Position numbers and translations under genes: made by a program
The notes under the pieces: generated by a model
Seen by the model: only the letters and a program-made list of their open reading frames with translations
What the model was told of the DNA's origin: nothing
The model's database searches: none
Shown: one piece after another, positions 24,481 to 32,460 of the stretch
How the letters are laid out: every line of letters begins with the position of its first letter
Position numbering within the stretch: position 1 is the stretch's first letter
Source of the DNA: Lacticaseibacillus camelliae DSM 22697 = JCM 13995
GTDB lineage: Bacteria > Bacillota > Bacilli > Lactobacillales > Lactobacillaceae
Direction: 5' to 3'
NCBI RefSeq assembly: GCF_001311195.1
Contig: NZ_BBAJ01000020.1
Span: 1-32,886 of the forward strand
DNA length: 32,886 bases

Positions 24481-25300
24481 GTGTTGAGTGCTTTTAGTTC
24501 AACAATCACGATGAGGCCACAGAATCGGGCCGAGAAAAAGTTCATCTATCTCCTCGCAGGAATCATCGTCGTTGTCGCCACTGCCTTTGCAGTGGCTTTT
24601 TTTATTTCCCAAAAGCAGCACAGCAAGTGGCGTAAAACCAGATCAGTCTTTTACCCAAGGCGACAACCAATTCACTTTCGCTGGGGCGTCACGCTACGCC
24701 AACAAAACGACGTATCAGTTGAACCTCTATGTGAAGGATAACCAGATTGATCCGCTGCAACCAATCACCGCAAACGTGCGCACTCGTAGTGCTGGTAATG
24801 GCGAAAAGCTACCAGCAAAACTGGTTCAGGTAAGCGAAGATTTCTACGCCTTGGTCGTGAAGAATGTACCTGATAAGCAGACGAGTCTGTACGTTGCCAT
24901 TGGCACAAACAAGCAACTGAACGGCGGCCTTTCCATGTCATCTTCTCAGCCAATCAGTATCCAAAAGGTGACTCTTTCTGATCATAGTTCGACACCATCG
25001 AGTCGCGCATTGGAGCAGGAATACTTCACCTACATGGTTCATTTCTACGGCAAGCGCATCACTACCTACCGTCAGAAAGTGAAGGACGCTGACGCCAATA
25101 TCGCAACGCTCAAGGCTACTTTGAAGAAGCAGAAAGCGTCGCTTTCCGTTCAAACCGGATCGCAAAAGGCCGCAACAAAACAGAAGATTTCGGACACCGA
25201 AACCTCGCTAAAGACGCAGAAAACCGAACGGGCATCTGCACAAAAATCAATTAAATCTGCACGCATTGCGCGCGAAAAGTACCAGAAGCAGTTGGAATAG
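24481..25300 (+). pseudogene. Membrane-anchored coiled-coil protein, last of transfer operon, frameshifted near 24600
   Basis: The GTG at 24481 follows AAGGGAGGAGAA. Its frame encodes an N-terminal membrane helix (FIYLLAGIIVVVATAFAVAFF) but stops at 24741. The second frame (to 25300) carries the rest. Removing one base in the T7 run (24597-24603) or the A4 run (24611-24614) joins them into about 272 residues. The outside part has a beta-like domain (about residues 50-150) and a C-terminal coiled coil of about 75 residues rich in Lys, Gln and Thr. I do not recognise a family. Its place after the VirB8-like candidate suggests a structural role in the channel or surface. The oriT region follows. 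Confidence 0.6.
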
Positions 25301-25610
25301 CATGAAAATCCCCGTGGGTTTTTCATGGGTTATCGTGGGCCTTGCTGAAAATGCGTGGGCATAGGCCTTGAATCGTGGGTTTAGGTGTTTTGGGTCCGTG
25401 GGCGTAGCGGGCTATAACGTGGGTTTTAGGGCCTAATTCCGCTATCACCCAGAATCAACCCGCACTGCGGGTTCTATCACAATGTGATAGCAGATTTCTA
25501 TTATGCTCTTTCAAATGGCTTGGGCTTTTCGCCCCAGCCAGACCTTTGAACCGCCCCGCCGCAAGCGGCAGTAGAAAGCAGTGCACCCTTATATGGAAGG
25601 AGGAGGCAAC
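25301..25610 (+). other. Probable origin of transfer (oriT) and mob promoter region
   Basis: A 310-base gene-free region directly before the relaxase operon. It holds six CGTGGG direct repeats (25313-25423), an inverted repeat AACCCGC/GCGGGTT (25457-25463, 25467-25473), and CTATCAC/GTGATAG (25474-25480, 25484-25490) with another GCTATCAC at 25441. An imperfect hairpin lies at 25517-25539 and a GCCGC/GCGGC hairpin near 25560. Repeats next to nested inverted repeats upstream of a relaxase are the usual look of an oriT, with repeats for the accessory protein and a hairpin near nic. I cannot place nic. Confidence 0.65.
25313..25423 (+). repeat. Six CGTGGG direct repeats, about 21-bp period
   Basis: CGTGGG starts at 25313, 25334, 25354, 25374, 25397 and 25418, so the spacing is 21, 20, 20, 23 and 21 bases, or two helical turns. 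All copies lie on one face of the helix and in one direction. The ribbon-helix-helix protein at 25611 is the obvious candidate to bind here. The pattern also resembles replication iterons. Confidence 0.75.
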
Positions 25611-25865
25611 GTGGCAACTACAATCATTCGCAACATTCGTAGTGCAGATCTAGCGGTCATCGACGACGCTGCGTCAAAAAAAGGAGTCTCAAGAGAGCAA
25701 TTCCTGAGACAACTGATCCACACCTCGGCGTCGCAATATTTCAGCGATCACGACAAGGAAAGCCTGGAGGAAACGTTGCGCAAAGCCGAAACGGTGATTG
25801 CGGAATCGACAAAAGCCATTAACAGTTTCGTCGCTGTTCTTGGCAACAAACAGGAGGGACTATGA
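25611..25865 (+). CDS. Ribbon-helix-helix relaxosome accessory protein (MobC-like)
   Basis: The GTG at 25611 is chosen because AAGGAGGAGGCAAC precedes it. It encodes 84 residues: a short strand (TTIIRNIRS) and two helices (ADLAVIDDAASKKGVS, REQFLRQLIHTSA) in the ribbon-helix-helix pattern, then a helical tail. Such proteins bind repeats at oriT, help the relaxase open the DNA and repress the mob operon. The CGTGGG array lies directly upstream. The stop overlaps the next gene by 4 bases (ATGA). Structure and context are convincing, but the exact family name is not certain. Confidence 0.75.
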   Translation: MATTIIRNIRSADLAVIDDAASKKGVSREQFLRQLIHTSASQYFSDHDKESLEETLRKAETVIAESTKAINSFVAVLGNKQEGL

Positions 25866-26305
25866 CAAAAGTTCGTAAGCACATCATGCTTGAGGACACC
25901 TCCAAGAATGGGTTGTCTTGGGAGTGGCTAGCCGACTACATGAAGGAAAATGGCATCCGTACGCTTGGTGATGGGCTGCAACATCTCTTTGTAGAATATC
26001 GGCAACTGCAACGGCAGGTCGCTGACCAAGAGAACCTTGCAAAAGCAATCGCCAAGGAGGTTAAACCTCAGCTCGATCCGATTCGTATTCGGACGGGCTA
26101 TGTAGACAAGAACGTGCGTGTGCTCACTAATTTACTCAACTCGTATTTGATTATCAGTGGCATGGAAGACGCAATTCCGGTGACCGATGTTATGGCGGAA
26201 TCTATTACCGCAACACAGAAGCAGGTCGCAGATCAAATCCATGCTTACCAGGTCGCACGCAAGGATAAGCTAACGAGATCGACGCGGGGTGATGGTGATG
26301 AGTAA
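25862..26305 (+). CDS. Relaxosome accessory protein, 147 aa
   Basis: Starts in the ATGA overlap with the ribbon-helix-helix gene (site AGGAGGGAC). The product is soluble and predicted all-helical, with LSWEWLADYMKENGIRTLG near the start and a long helix with heptad character (FVEYRQLQRQVADQENLAKAIAKEV). There is no catalytic motif. It sits between the DNA-binding gene and the relaxase, and its last bases overlap the relaxase start, so the three form a coupled operon. It is probably a helper of relaxase loading, but I do not recognise the family by sequence. Confidence 0.6.
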   Translation: MTKVRKHIMLEDTSKNGLSWEWLADYMKENGIRTLGDGLQHLFVEYRQLQRQVADQENLAKAIAKEVKPQLDPIRIRTGYVDKNVRVLTNLLNSYLIISGMEDAIPVTDVMAESITATQKQVADQIHAYQVARKDKLTRSTRGDGDE

Positions 26306-27554
26306 GTCACCTGGCATCGTGACCGTAATGAAATTTGTCCCAGCACCCGACAAGAAGTTCAGCGGTTACGTGAACTATATGGATAGGCCGGACGCAATGC
26401 GCGGTGATCACTTCAAGGAATGGAACGTTAACCGTTTCGACGGCTACAACTATTACATGAATAACCCAGAAAAGAGTAAAGGGTTGTTCACGGCAGGTAA
26501 GGATTCTTTAACGCAGGAGGAACGCACCGAGCTGAAACGACAGTTTGCGCTCGCACAGAAAAACGGCTCGCTAATGTGGCAAACCGTGGTGAGTTTCGAT
26601 AACCGGTTTCTCGCAGACCACGGGCTTTATAATCTGCAAAGCAAGCAGCTCGACCAGGAGAAAATACAACAGACAATTCGTAATGGCATGAGTGGTCTTC
26701 TAATCAATGAAGGTTTAGCCAACACGGCGGTGTGGTCAGCATCAATTCACCTCAATACTGACAACATTCACGTGCATATTGCGTTTGTAGAACCTGAACC
26801 AACGCGCCAGAGTATCCTGATTCATGATTCCGAAGGCCAGGTGAAAGAGGCAGCAAACGGTATGATAAAACGCTCGACTATTTCCGCCTTTAAGTCCTCA
26901 ATCGCAAATGAGTTAATCAACCGGGATCAGTCGCTTGCTCGACTTTCCATCCTGATACGTAATGAGCTTCCGCAGCATGACTATGACTGGGGGAAGCTCC
27001 CGAACTTTGACTTGCTGCGGTTGTACCAACAGATCTACAAAGCGCTTCCTGACGATAAGCGGAAGTGGAAGTACAACATGAACGCGCTTCAAGAAGCGCG
27101 ACCGCTGCTCGACGCGTTTAGCTCCAAATTCATGCAGCGGTATCACGCAAATGAGTTGCAAGAGTTTGATCAAGCGCTGAAGGCCGAGACAGATTTTCGC
27201 GAGGCACTGTATGGTTCTGGTCAAGAAGGTAAGGAAGCTGGTCGGGCCAAAGACTACGAACACGGTAAGTATGATGAATTGTACGCCAGGATGGGCAACT
27301 CGATCCTGAGCGAGATGAGAAAGACAGACGACGCGGTTTATAGGAAGGAGCATCCGAACGGGCTCTCCAACCACAAGGCCCAGCGAGGCCAGCCTAACCA
27401 GGGCATCTTCCAAGCCTTGTCGTCTATCCGCCGGGCGCTTTCCGGCGACATGAAGGCGCGTGCGAAAGCACAGCGCGACTATGAACGAATGCAGGATGAA
27501 AAAGAAGCTGACCGCCAGCGTCAGCAGAATCAGGGCTATGGCCCTGAACGATGA
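26298..27554 (+). CDS. MobP-type relaxase
   Basis: About 418 residues from the ATG at 26298; in-frame starts at 26289 and 26292 are also possible. The N-terminal half is the relaxase domain. The first motif FSGYVNYMDRPDA carries candidate catalytic Tyr residues. The metal-binding histidines are in HLNTDNIHVHIAFVEPEPTR (His151, His158, His160). The enzyme nicks one strand at oriT, stays covalently attached through Tyr, and pilots the strand through VirD4. The motif spacing is that of the MobP2 relaxases common on lactobacillus plasmids. The C-terminal part is highly charged and helical and probably binds partners. A terminator begins at its stop codon. Confidence 0.88.
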   Translation: MSKSPGIVTVMKFVPAPDKKFSGYVNYMDRPDAMRGDHFKEWNVNRFDGYNYYMNNPEKSKGLFTAGKDSLTQEERTELKRQFALAQKNGSLMWQTVVSFDNRFLADHGLYNLQSKQLDQEKIQQTIRNGMSGLLINEGLANTAVWSASIHLNTDNIHVHIAFVEPEPTRQSILIHDSEGQVKEAANGMIKRSTISAFKSSIANELINRDQSLARLSILIRNELPQHDYDWGKLPNFDLLRLYQQIYKALPDDKRKWKYNMNALQEARPLLDAFSSKFMQRYHANELQEFDQALKAETDFREALYGSGQEGKEAGRAKDYEHGKYDELYARMGNSILSEMRKTDDAVYRKEHPNGLSNHKAQRGQPNQGIFQALSSIRRALSGDMKARAKAQRDYERMQDEKEADRQRQQNQGYGPER

Positions 27555-27582
27555 TCGCAGCCAATCAGGTTGCGATTTTTTT
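27554..27582 (+). terminator. Terminator after relaxase gene
   Basis: ATCGCA (27554-27559) pairs with TGCGAT (27571-27576), followed by a run of seven T residues. It separates the mob operon from the primase gene, possibly only partly. Confidence 0.7.
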
Positions 27583-27592
27583 GTGCTCAAAA
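27576..27592 (+). repeat. 17-bp repeat shared with 2774-2790
   Basis: TTTTTTTGTGCTCAAAA occurs here and at 2774-2790. In both places it sits between a hairpin and the ribosome site of the next gene (adhesin leader and primase). Confidence 0.5.
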
Positions 27593-27605
27593 GGAGGAAT
27601 GACAG

Positions 27606-30069
27606 ATGGCAACAGAAGCAACGATTGCACCGGTCACTGATGATCAAATTCTCAAATACTTGGCCGATATTGGCGATGAACTGACGACTAACCCGCGTGA
27701 AGGCATCTTTGTTTTGCGCAACGGCAGTATCATCAGTGGTCAATATGAAATGGGAACCCGTGGCGTCGATCACAACGACCTTCTCGGCCTTTTCCCAGGG
27801 CTGGATGTAACCGACGGGCACGTTGAACCATGGGGCCAGGTTCATGCCGCGACGGGCGTTGTACGCCTGGTCGCTGAGTCTGGAAAGGCACTGGTCATGG
27901 AAGGCCAGGATCTGACCGCAGCGCAGCGGAAGGTCGTACGTGATGGCAGTTATGAAGTGGTGGCGGCTACGCCAGCCGTCACCCTTGCACCAGCATCCAA
28001 TCAGTCGCAGCCTCAACATTCAGAACAAAGAGACCCGGCATCAATCGTACCGGAGGTACCACACGCGGCGACAGGGAACCTGGATGAAATCATGATTAAA
28101 TCTGATCAGGCCAGCGCATGGTGGTTCAAACAGCTTCGCGAACACGCCGGGCAAGCACTCAAGATTACCCAGGTAGACGCTAATGGTGAAGAGCGATTGT
28201 ATGCAACACTGACGAAGAGTAGCCGCCCAGATGTAGATTTACAACTGACCAGTTTTGCTAAGGACGGCGGGCCACAGAGCCACCTGGAATTTAGCCAAAA
28301 CACGCTGAAGGAATGGGAAAACAACCCGTTGCTGAGTGAGTTGCCGCATTCCTCGCCGGACACGCACTACCTGGCTAGCTGGGAAGAACAGACGGTAGAA
28401 AAAGCAAAACCAAAGTCCGCTAACAAGGGCATCACGGAGAAGATGATCTTGCATGCCAAGGCAGTTTCCATCCTTGATGTTGCCGCCAAGAATGGCGTGA
28501 ACTTGGTACATGACGGAGGTGATTATTGGTCTTGGGATCAGCACGATTCACTGAAAGTGAATGCCCGAAAGAACCAATTCATTTGGAACAGCCGCCAGGT
28601 AGGGGGGTCAACCATCGACTTCATGATGAAGGTTGTCGGCGTCGATAACTTCCAAAAGGCAGTGACCGCATTAAACGACGACAGTCTCTCCACCACCAAA
28701 GTGGCTGCTGAAGACCGGCAACCGTTTAAGTACGACATTCAAAACTCTCAAGATTTCACCAAGGCTCGCGATTACCTAACGCTGGCACGCGGTCTAAATC
28801 CCTCGATTGTGGATCAGCTTCACCAGCGCGGCTTCATTCAACAGGACAGCAAGGGCAACGCGGTGTTTGTCTGGGCACATGATGGTGAGCGCGTTGGCGC
28901 TTCGATTCAGGGAACGACGATCGACAAGAAACGCAACGGCCCACGCGGTACCTTCAAGCAGATTGCTAAGAACTCAGAGCAGGACTACGGTTTCAACTTC
29001 TCCATCGGTCGGCCGAAACAACTGTACGTCTTTGAGTCGCCAATCGACGCGTTATCGTACTTGAGTCTGCACCCGCAAACAAAGGACACGATGTTCTTTG
29101 CGATGGATGGACTAAAGCCGCAGACCGTCACAAAAGCAATGGCATACTTTCATTCCCGCACTGGCGCCGTTCCCGAACGGGTCGGCTTTGGTGTAGACAA
29201 TGACCCAGCCGGGCACCGCTTCTTTGATGAGATGATCAACAAACACGCTTTTGTGAACGTCAAAACCGGGGAGACCCTTCCATACGGGCACTTCATGGTT
29301 GATAACCTGGCAATTCCACAGGAACGCCTAAAGGTTCTGCAACAGCAGGCCGCCACCGCTGGTGTTCCATGGGAGCCGCTCGCCGCACTGGATAAAGTAG
29401 AAACCAACTTTCATGACGACAAGGAGGTCAACAACTGGTTTGGCCTGAAAGGCGGTTTCACTCACAGCGACGGAATGGCGGCCGGTGAAGCATATGAAGA
29501 GCGTACTGGCCAGCTGGCCGGTCTCATGCACGACCTGACCGGCCAAAATGGTCTGGATTATCAGGCGCTGGTCAAGCGCCTGGATCCGGCCCTCGATCCA
29601 ACCATGCAACATGCAGTGATCACCAAGATAAAGTCATATGCTGGGCAGTACGAAAGGCTGGGCGTGAAACCGGTAAGGTATGAGATCAAAGATTGGAACG
29701 ACCGACTGAAGCAGGTGCAAAACGAGAGCGGGTTTCCCACCCGCGTAATCGACCGGATTTATGCCAAGAAGGACGAAGAGAACGCACTGAAGGTGATTCA
29801 AGAACGGAACCAAGATGGTGACAATCGCTTAAAAGCGGTACAGGCGAATCAGCTCAATAAGGGTCTGTTTGAGGCTGACTCACCGCAGGAGATGGCCTAC
29901 CTGATCAAGACCTATGGTTATAGCGCCGTTGATAAAGAAGACGAGCGAAAGTACCAGCAAGCACCAGGCGTCAAGGCAGAGGCATTGCAAAAGCAAGCTC
30001 CGGCATTAGCTCAGCAGCCCGCACAGCCGCCGCACAAGCAGCCGGACGATAGGGGGCCGGAAACAATGA
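27606..30069 (+). CDS. TOPRIM-domain DNA primase-like protein
   Basis: Starts at the ATG at 27606 behind AGGAGGAATGACAG. Order of parts: an N-terminal domain (1-130), a variable Pro/Gln linker, a domain at about 160-260, a DUF3991/CHC2-like region without zinc ligands (about 290-365; NARKNQFIWNSRQVGGSTIDFM) and a TOPRIM domain with Glu477 (FESPIDALS) and Asp531/Asp533 (VDNDPAGHRFF). A long helical C-terminal part follows. Plasmid primases of this type prime the complementary strand in the recipient. As written, the frame runs on to 30932 (1108 codons) through a second protein. If the G5 run at 30052-30056 were G4, this gene would end in a TGA overlapping the next ATG (30066-30069), which I take as its natural end, at about 820 residues. 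It probably acts with the SSB-like and ArdC-like proteins. Confidence 0.8.
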
Positions 30070-30932
30070 AGACGAAGTATTTGGGCCGCCTCTTGACCTT
30101 GGGTGCGGCCCTGGTCGCACTCAGTGGCTGTAAGGCGGTGGATGGAATATCAAGCCTCCTCCCAGGAGCAACGGTGGAGAACAGTAAGGCCGACAACGCT
30201 TTAATCAAGACACCCTTCAGCATTAAAAAGTATCCGCAGAACTACATGGTGGTGAAGGACAACAAACCGGAGTTTGAGGGCGTGTTCGCGCGTACTGTTA
30301 GCCGTGACTTGAAGGAGCCTAGCTATATCACAGCGACGACTGATTACTCGACTCTTGATCGCGCCGGGAGAACCCAGGGCGTGACGGCAATCGTTACCTA
30401 TCAGTCGATGATGTTTCACAACAGTAGTGTTGTCAGCCGGCCCGCCTTCCCAGAAGAAACGCGAGTTTCTGGCGAGTATTTGCATGCCAAATACACGGCA
30501 ACGAAAGACTCAGTAGAGAAGGGGTGGCATGGCGGCATCAATAACAACCGCATTGTGCAACTCACGGGGTACCGGGGATACTTGTACAACAAGTCGCACC
30601 TGGTCGCCTGGTCACTCAATGGAGACATGCAAACCCACAACGTGATTCTTGGCACGCGGGCGCAAAATGTGGGCACCAACGACATGCGTAACCCTGGCGG
30701 CATGGCTTATCCTGAGACTCTCACACGAAATTACCTGCAAGCGCACCAGGACGAAGCGGTCGCATACCAGGCCATACCCATATATAGTGGATCGGAGTTG
30801 GTACCGCGTGGCGTACACGTGATTGTGCAGTCCCTCAAAAATCCGAACGGTCTGCGCCTGAACCTCTGGGTCTTTAACCAGCAGGCGGGCGTTAAAATCA
30901 ACTATAAGACTGGGCAATTCAGCCTAAAATGA
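30066..30932 (+). CDS. Lipoprotein DNA/RNA non-specific endonuclease (EndA-like)
   Basis: The ATG at 30066 follows AGGGGG and opens a textbook lipoprotein signal (MKTKYLGRL, hydrophobic core, LSGC with Cys22). A beta-beta-alpha-metal nuclease domain follows: the NKSHLVAWSL motif with catalytic His178 (the place of DRGH in EndA/NucA), then THNVILGTRAQN with the metal-binding Asn192. The 288-residue product would be anchored outside the membrane, where it could cut extracellular or incoming DNA or RNA. Relatives include competence DNA-entry nucleases. A signal peptide in the middle of a longer frame is the key evidence that this is its own gene, although here it is in frame with the primase. 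A strong terminator follows. Confidence 0.85.
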   Translation: MKTKYLGRLLTLGAALVALSGCKAVDGISSLLPGATVENSKADNALIKTPFSIKKYPQNYMVVKDNKPEFEGVFARTVSRDLKEPSYITATTDYSTLDRAGRTQGVTAIVTYQSMMFHNSSVVSRPAFPEETRVSGEYLHAKYTATKDSVEKGWHGGINNNRIVQLTGYRGYLYNKSHLVAWSLNGDMQTHNVILGTRAQNVGTNDMRNPGGMAYPETLTRNYLQAHQDEAVAYQAIPIYSGSELVPRGVHVIVQSLKNPNGLRLNLWVFNQQAGVKINYKTGQFSLK

Positions 30933-30986
30933 TGACGACACCTGTTTACGCATGGTGAATGATTATGCTTCAAAATTGCATTAGTT

Positions 30987-31021
30987 CCGTCGCCGACGCG
31001 GGCGGCGGGGCTATTTTTTTT
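30987..31021 (+). terminator. Strong terminator after nuclease gene
   Basis: CCGTCGCC (30987-30994) pairs with GGCGGCGG (one T-G pair) across a 6-base loop, followed by GGCTA and eight T residues. It ends the plus-strand gene series. Confidence 0.8.
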
Positions 31022-31099
31022 GCCCTATTTTGAGGCCGTTGCCGCATAGTTGTTCGCCGTCTCGCACAAAAACGCGTCAGAATCGCCTCTGACGACACC

Positions 31100-31128
31100 A
31101 AAAAAAGGCTGATATTAGTCAGCCTTTG
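31100..31128 (-). terminator. Terminator of mazEF, overlapping the mazF stop
   Basis: On the minus strand AAGGCTGA and TCAGCCTT (plus 31105-31112 and 31119-31126) form an 8-bp stem followed by a T run. Just beyond, CGTCAGA/TCTGACG (about 31075-31094) makes another hairpin. Confidence 0.75.
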
Positions 31129-31505
31129 ACTGAGCCACGCTTCCGGGGTTCAGTAGCATTGATTACGTCGTTGATTGTTTGTAACGCTTGCGCCAGCGTG
31201 TCGGTTGCAACGGTCTCGATCCGCTCAAATCGCCGACGACGGAAATCAAACGTATGAAATTGAAGCGGGTTGATGTACCCTTCCGTTTTCTTCTGGTGAA
31301 GTGGAATGAGCAGTCCGGTGTCTCTGAATCGGTTGCTGTCTGCATGAGTAATCGGGCACACGACCGCAAGGCCCGTTAATTTTGCGTACTGGGCATTGCT
31401 GACGACTAGGGCTGGTCGGCGCTTCTGAATCTCCTTGCCAGCACTGGGGTCAAAACTGGCACTCACGATGTCGCCTTTGTGTGGAATGTACTCAGTCCCA
31501 CTCAC
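31119..31505 (-). CDS. mazF: MazF/PemK-family mRNA interferase toxin
   Basis: 128 residues from the GTG at 31505, which follows AGGAGGTGCTGGATA. The frame is open upstream to 31634, but that part is the antitoxin read in another frame. The PemK/MazF beta-barrel is clear: YIPHKGDIVSASFDPSAGKEIQKRRPALVVSNAQYAKLTGLAVVCPIT is contiguous in pattern, with the catalytic Arg in the KRRPALV region and a conserved Thr in CPIT. These toxins cut mRNA at short sequence motifs and kill or arrest plasmid-free daughter cells. The gene overlaps the antitoxin by 14 bases, so the toxin is made only with antitoxin. It looks intact, unlike the YafQ-like module. Confidence 0.9.
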   Translation of the reverse strand: MSGTEYIPHKGDIVSASFDPSAGKEIQKRRPALVVSNAQYAKLTGLAVVCPITHADSNRFRDTGLLIPLHQKKTEGYINPLQFHTFDFRRRRFERIETVATDTLAQALQTINDVINATEPRKRGSVKG

Positions 31506-31716
31506 TATCCAGCACCTCCTGGTCACCCAGTACGTCGTTTTGCTTGAGGTCTGCTTTGAACCATTCACCTTCAAATGGGTTGCGGTGCTTTGGGGTAAAA
31601 ACGATGGCTCCGTCGGCTTTACGTTGCACGTCAAATTCCTGTCCTTCTTCGACGCGAAGTTCCTTTGGTACTGTCAGCGTCACAGAGTTTCCAACTGATC
31701 TGGCTTTGACTGTCAT
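31492..31716 (-). CDS. mazE: MazE/AbrB-type antitoxin
   Basis: 74 residues from the ATG at 31716 (GAGGGGCGATTCAG upstream); a longer in-frame extension to 31773 contains the promoter and is rejected. The N-terminal half is the swapped-hairpin AbrB/MazE DNA-binding domain (ARSVGNSVTLTVPKELRVEEGQEFDV). The C-terminal half (NPFEGEWFKADLKQNDVLGDQEVLDSEWD in pattern, acidic) is the flexible toxin-neutralising tail. It represses its own promoter, where two GTATACAC repeats overlap the -10 region. It is first in the mazEF operon. Confidence 0.88.
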   Translation of the reverse strand: MTVKARSVGNSVTLTVPKELRVEEGQEFDVQRKADGAIVFTPKHRNPFEGEWFKADLKQNDVLGDQEVLDSEWD

Positions 31717-31733
31717 TCTGAATCGCCCCTCTC

Positions 31734-31772
31734 GTATACACGTAGTATACACCTCGGCGGGTTTTCTGTCCA
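31734..31772 (-). promoter_or_regulatory. mazEF promoter with operator repeats
   Basis: On the minus strand TGGACA (plus 31767-31772), a 17-base spacer and TATACT (plus 31744-31749). Two GTATACAC repeats (plus 31734-31741 and 31745-31752) start 11 bases apart and overlap the -10 box, which fits autorepression by the MazE-MazF complex. A TATAAT at plus 31772-31777 with TTGAAC 15 bases before it is a weaker alternative promoter. Confidence 0.65.
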
Positions 31773-31815
31773 TTATATCCTTCGGGGAACACGTTCAATC
31801 GTCATTAGCGCATAG

Positions 31816-31839
31816 AAAAAAAGCCGCCTCAACGGCGGC
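31816..31839 (-). terminator. Terminator of the two-gene minus-strand operon
   Basis: On the minus strand GCCGCC, loop GTTGA, GGCGGC (plus 31823-31828 and 31834-31839) and seven T residues. Confidence 0.8.
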
Positions 31840-31845
31840 ATCCTA

Positions 31846-32196
31846 TTATTGTGCTTCCCAGAAAAAGTTGGCTGGCAGGTACTCGTCTCTCTCAACCTCG
31901 TTGAGTGCGTCCCACTCTGAAGCGGCCTTTCGCAAGATTCGTTTGATTTCCCGGCCTTCGTCCGCCACCATCTCTGCTTGCCACTGTGCAGTCGCCTGAT
32001 TAGCGCCGGGGTCGGTAGACTCAGTGGCTGAAGTAAACGACAAGTCTTGAACAATACCATTGAAGATGACCTCTTCAGTTGAGGTTAGGCCCTGGTCAAC
32101 GACGATGTTGTAGAACTCAGCATCAAGCAGATTCCCTAAACTTTCATCTTCGCCGTTATACGCTTCTACCAGCTTTGCAAAGGTTGCGATTTCCAT
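31846..32196 (-). CDS. Hypothetical acidic protein, 116 aa
   Basis: Starts at the ATG at 32196 behind AGGAGGCAACCAAA. The product is soluble and strongly acidic (starts MEIATFAKLVEAYNGEDESL), predicted helical, without signal peptide or known motif; the end is rich in aromatic residues (PANFFWEAQ). It follows the 83-residue gene by 12 bases and is followed by a strong terminator, so the two form an operon. Acidic helical proteins of this size on mobile DNA are sometimes DNA mimics or antirestriction factors, but nothing here proves it. Confidence 0.65.
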   Translation of the reverse strand: MEIATFAKLVEAYNGEDESLGNLLDAEFYNIVVDQGLTSTEEVIFNGIVQDLSFTSATESTDPGANQATAQWQAEMVADEGREIKRILRKAASEWDALNEVERDEYLPANFFWEAQ

Positions 32197-32208
32197 TTTG
32201 GTTGCCTC

Positions 32209-32460
32209 CTAAAATGTCGAAACGTGAGCATCTTCGATTGCGTCAAGGATTTGGGTGTAATCAGATTTAGTTGATTGCTCATAGATTCTTGAGGAATAAG
32301 GTGATGTGACCGTGACCTGAACGCTGTCTTCTTTTTCAACGGTGCTGACGGCCACCAGTCCGAACACGTATAGCCCGCATCCATCGCCGCCGAACGTCTC
32401 GCCTTCCTCACCATAATCCGCTGTGGCCATCACGCTGTAAAAATCTGCTAGTGTTCTCAT
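32209..32460 (-). CDS. Hypothetical protein, 83 aa
   Basis: Starts at the ATG at 32460 behind CAAGGAGGGCAAAC. The product is small and acidic (starts MRTLADFYSVMATADYGEEG), with a strand-rich middle (GLYVFGLVAVSTVEKEDSVQVTV in pattern) and a helical end. There is no signal peptide or known domain. It is the first gene of a two-gene minus-strand operon with the 116-residue acidic protein. I do not recognise a family. Its promoter should lie in the gene-free region to the right, but I could not pick out clear -35 and -10 boxes. Confidence 0.6.
   Translation of the reverse strand: MRTLADFYSVMATADYGEEGETFGGDGCGLYVFGLVAVSTVEKEDSVQVTVTSPYSSRIYEQSTKSDYTQILDAIEDAHVSTF

Noticed and set aside
25313-25423. 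CRISPR array at the CGTGGG repeats
   Set aside because: The repeat unit is only 6 bases with 14-17 base spacers, no leader and no cas genes; protein-binding sites fit better.
26913-28019. 368-codon minus-strand frame opposite the relaxase and primase genes
   Set aside because: It spans two convincing plus-strand genes and their terminator, has no ribosome site, and is very rich in Cys, Leu and Arg, as expected for an antisense shadow.
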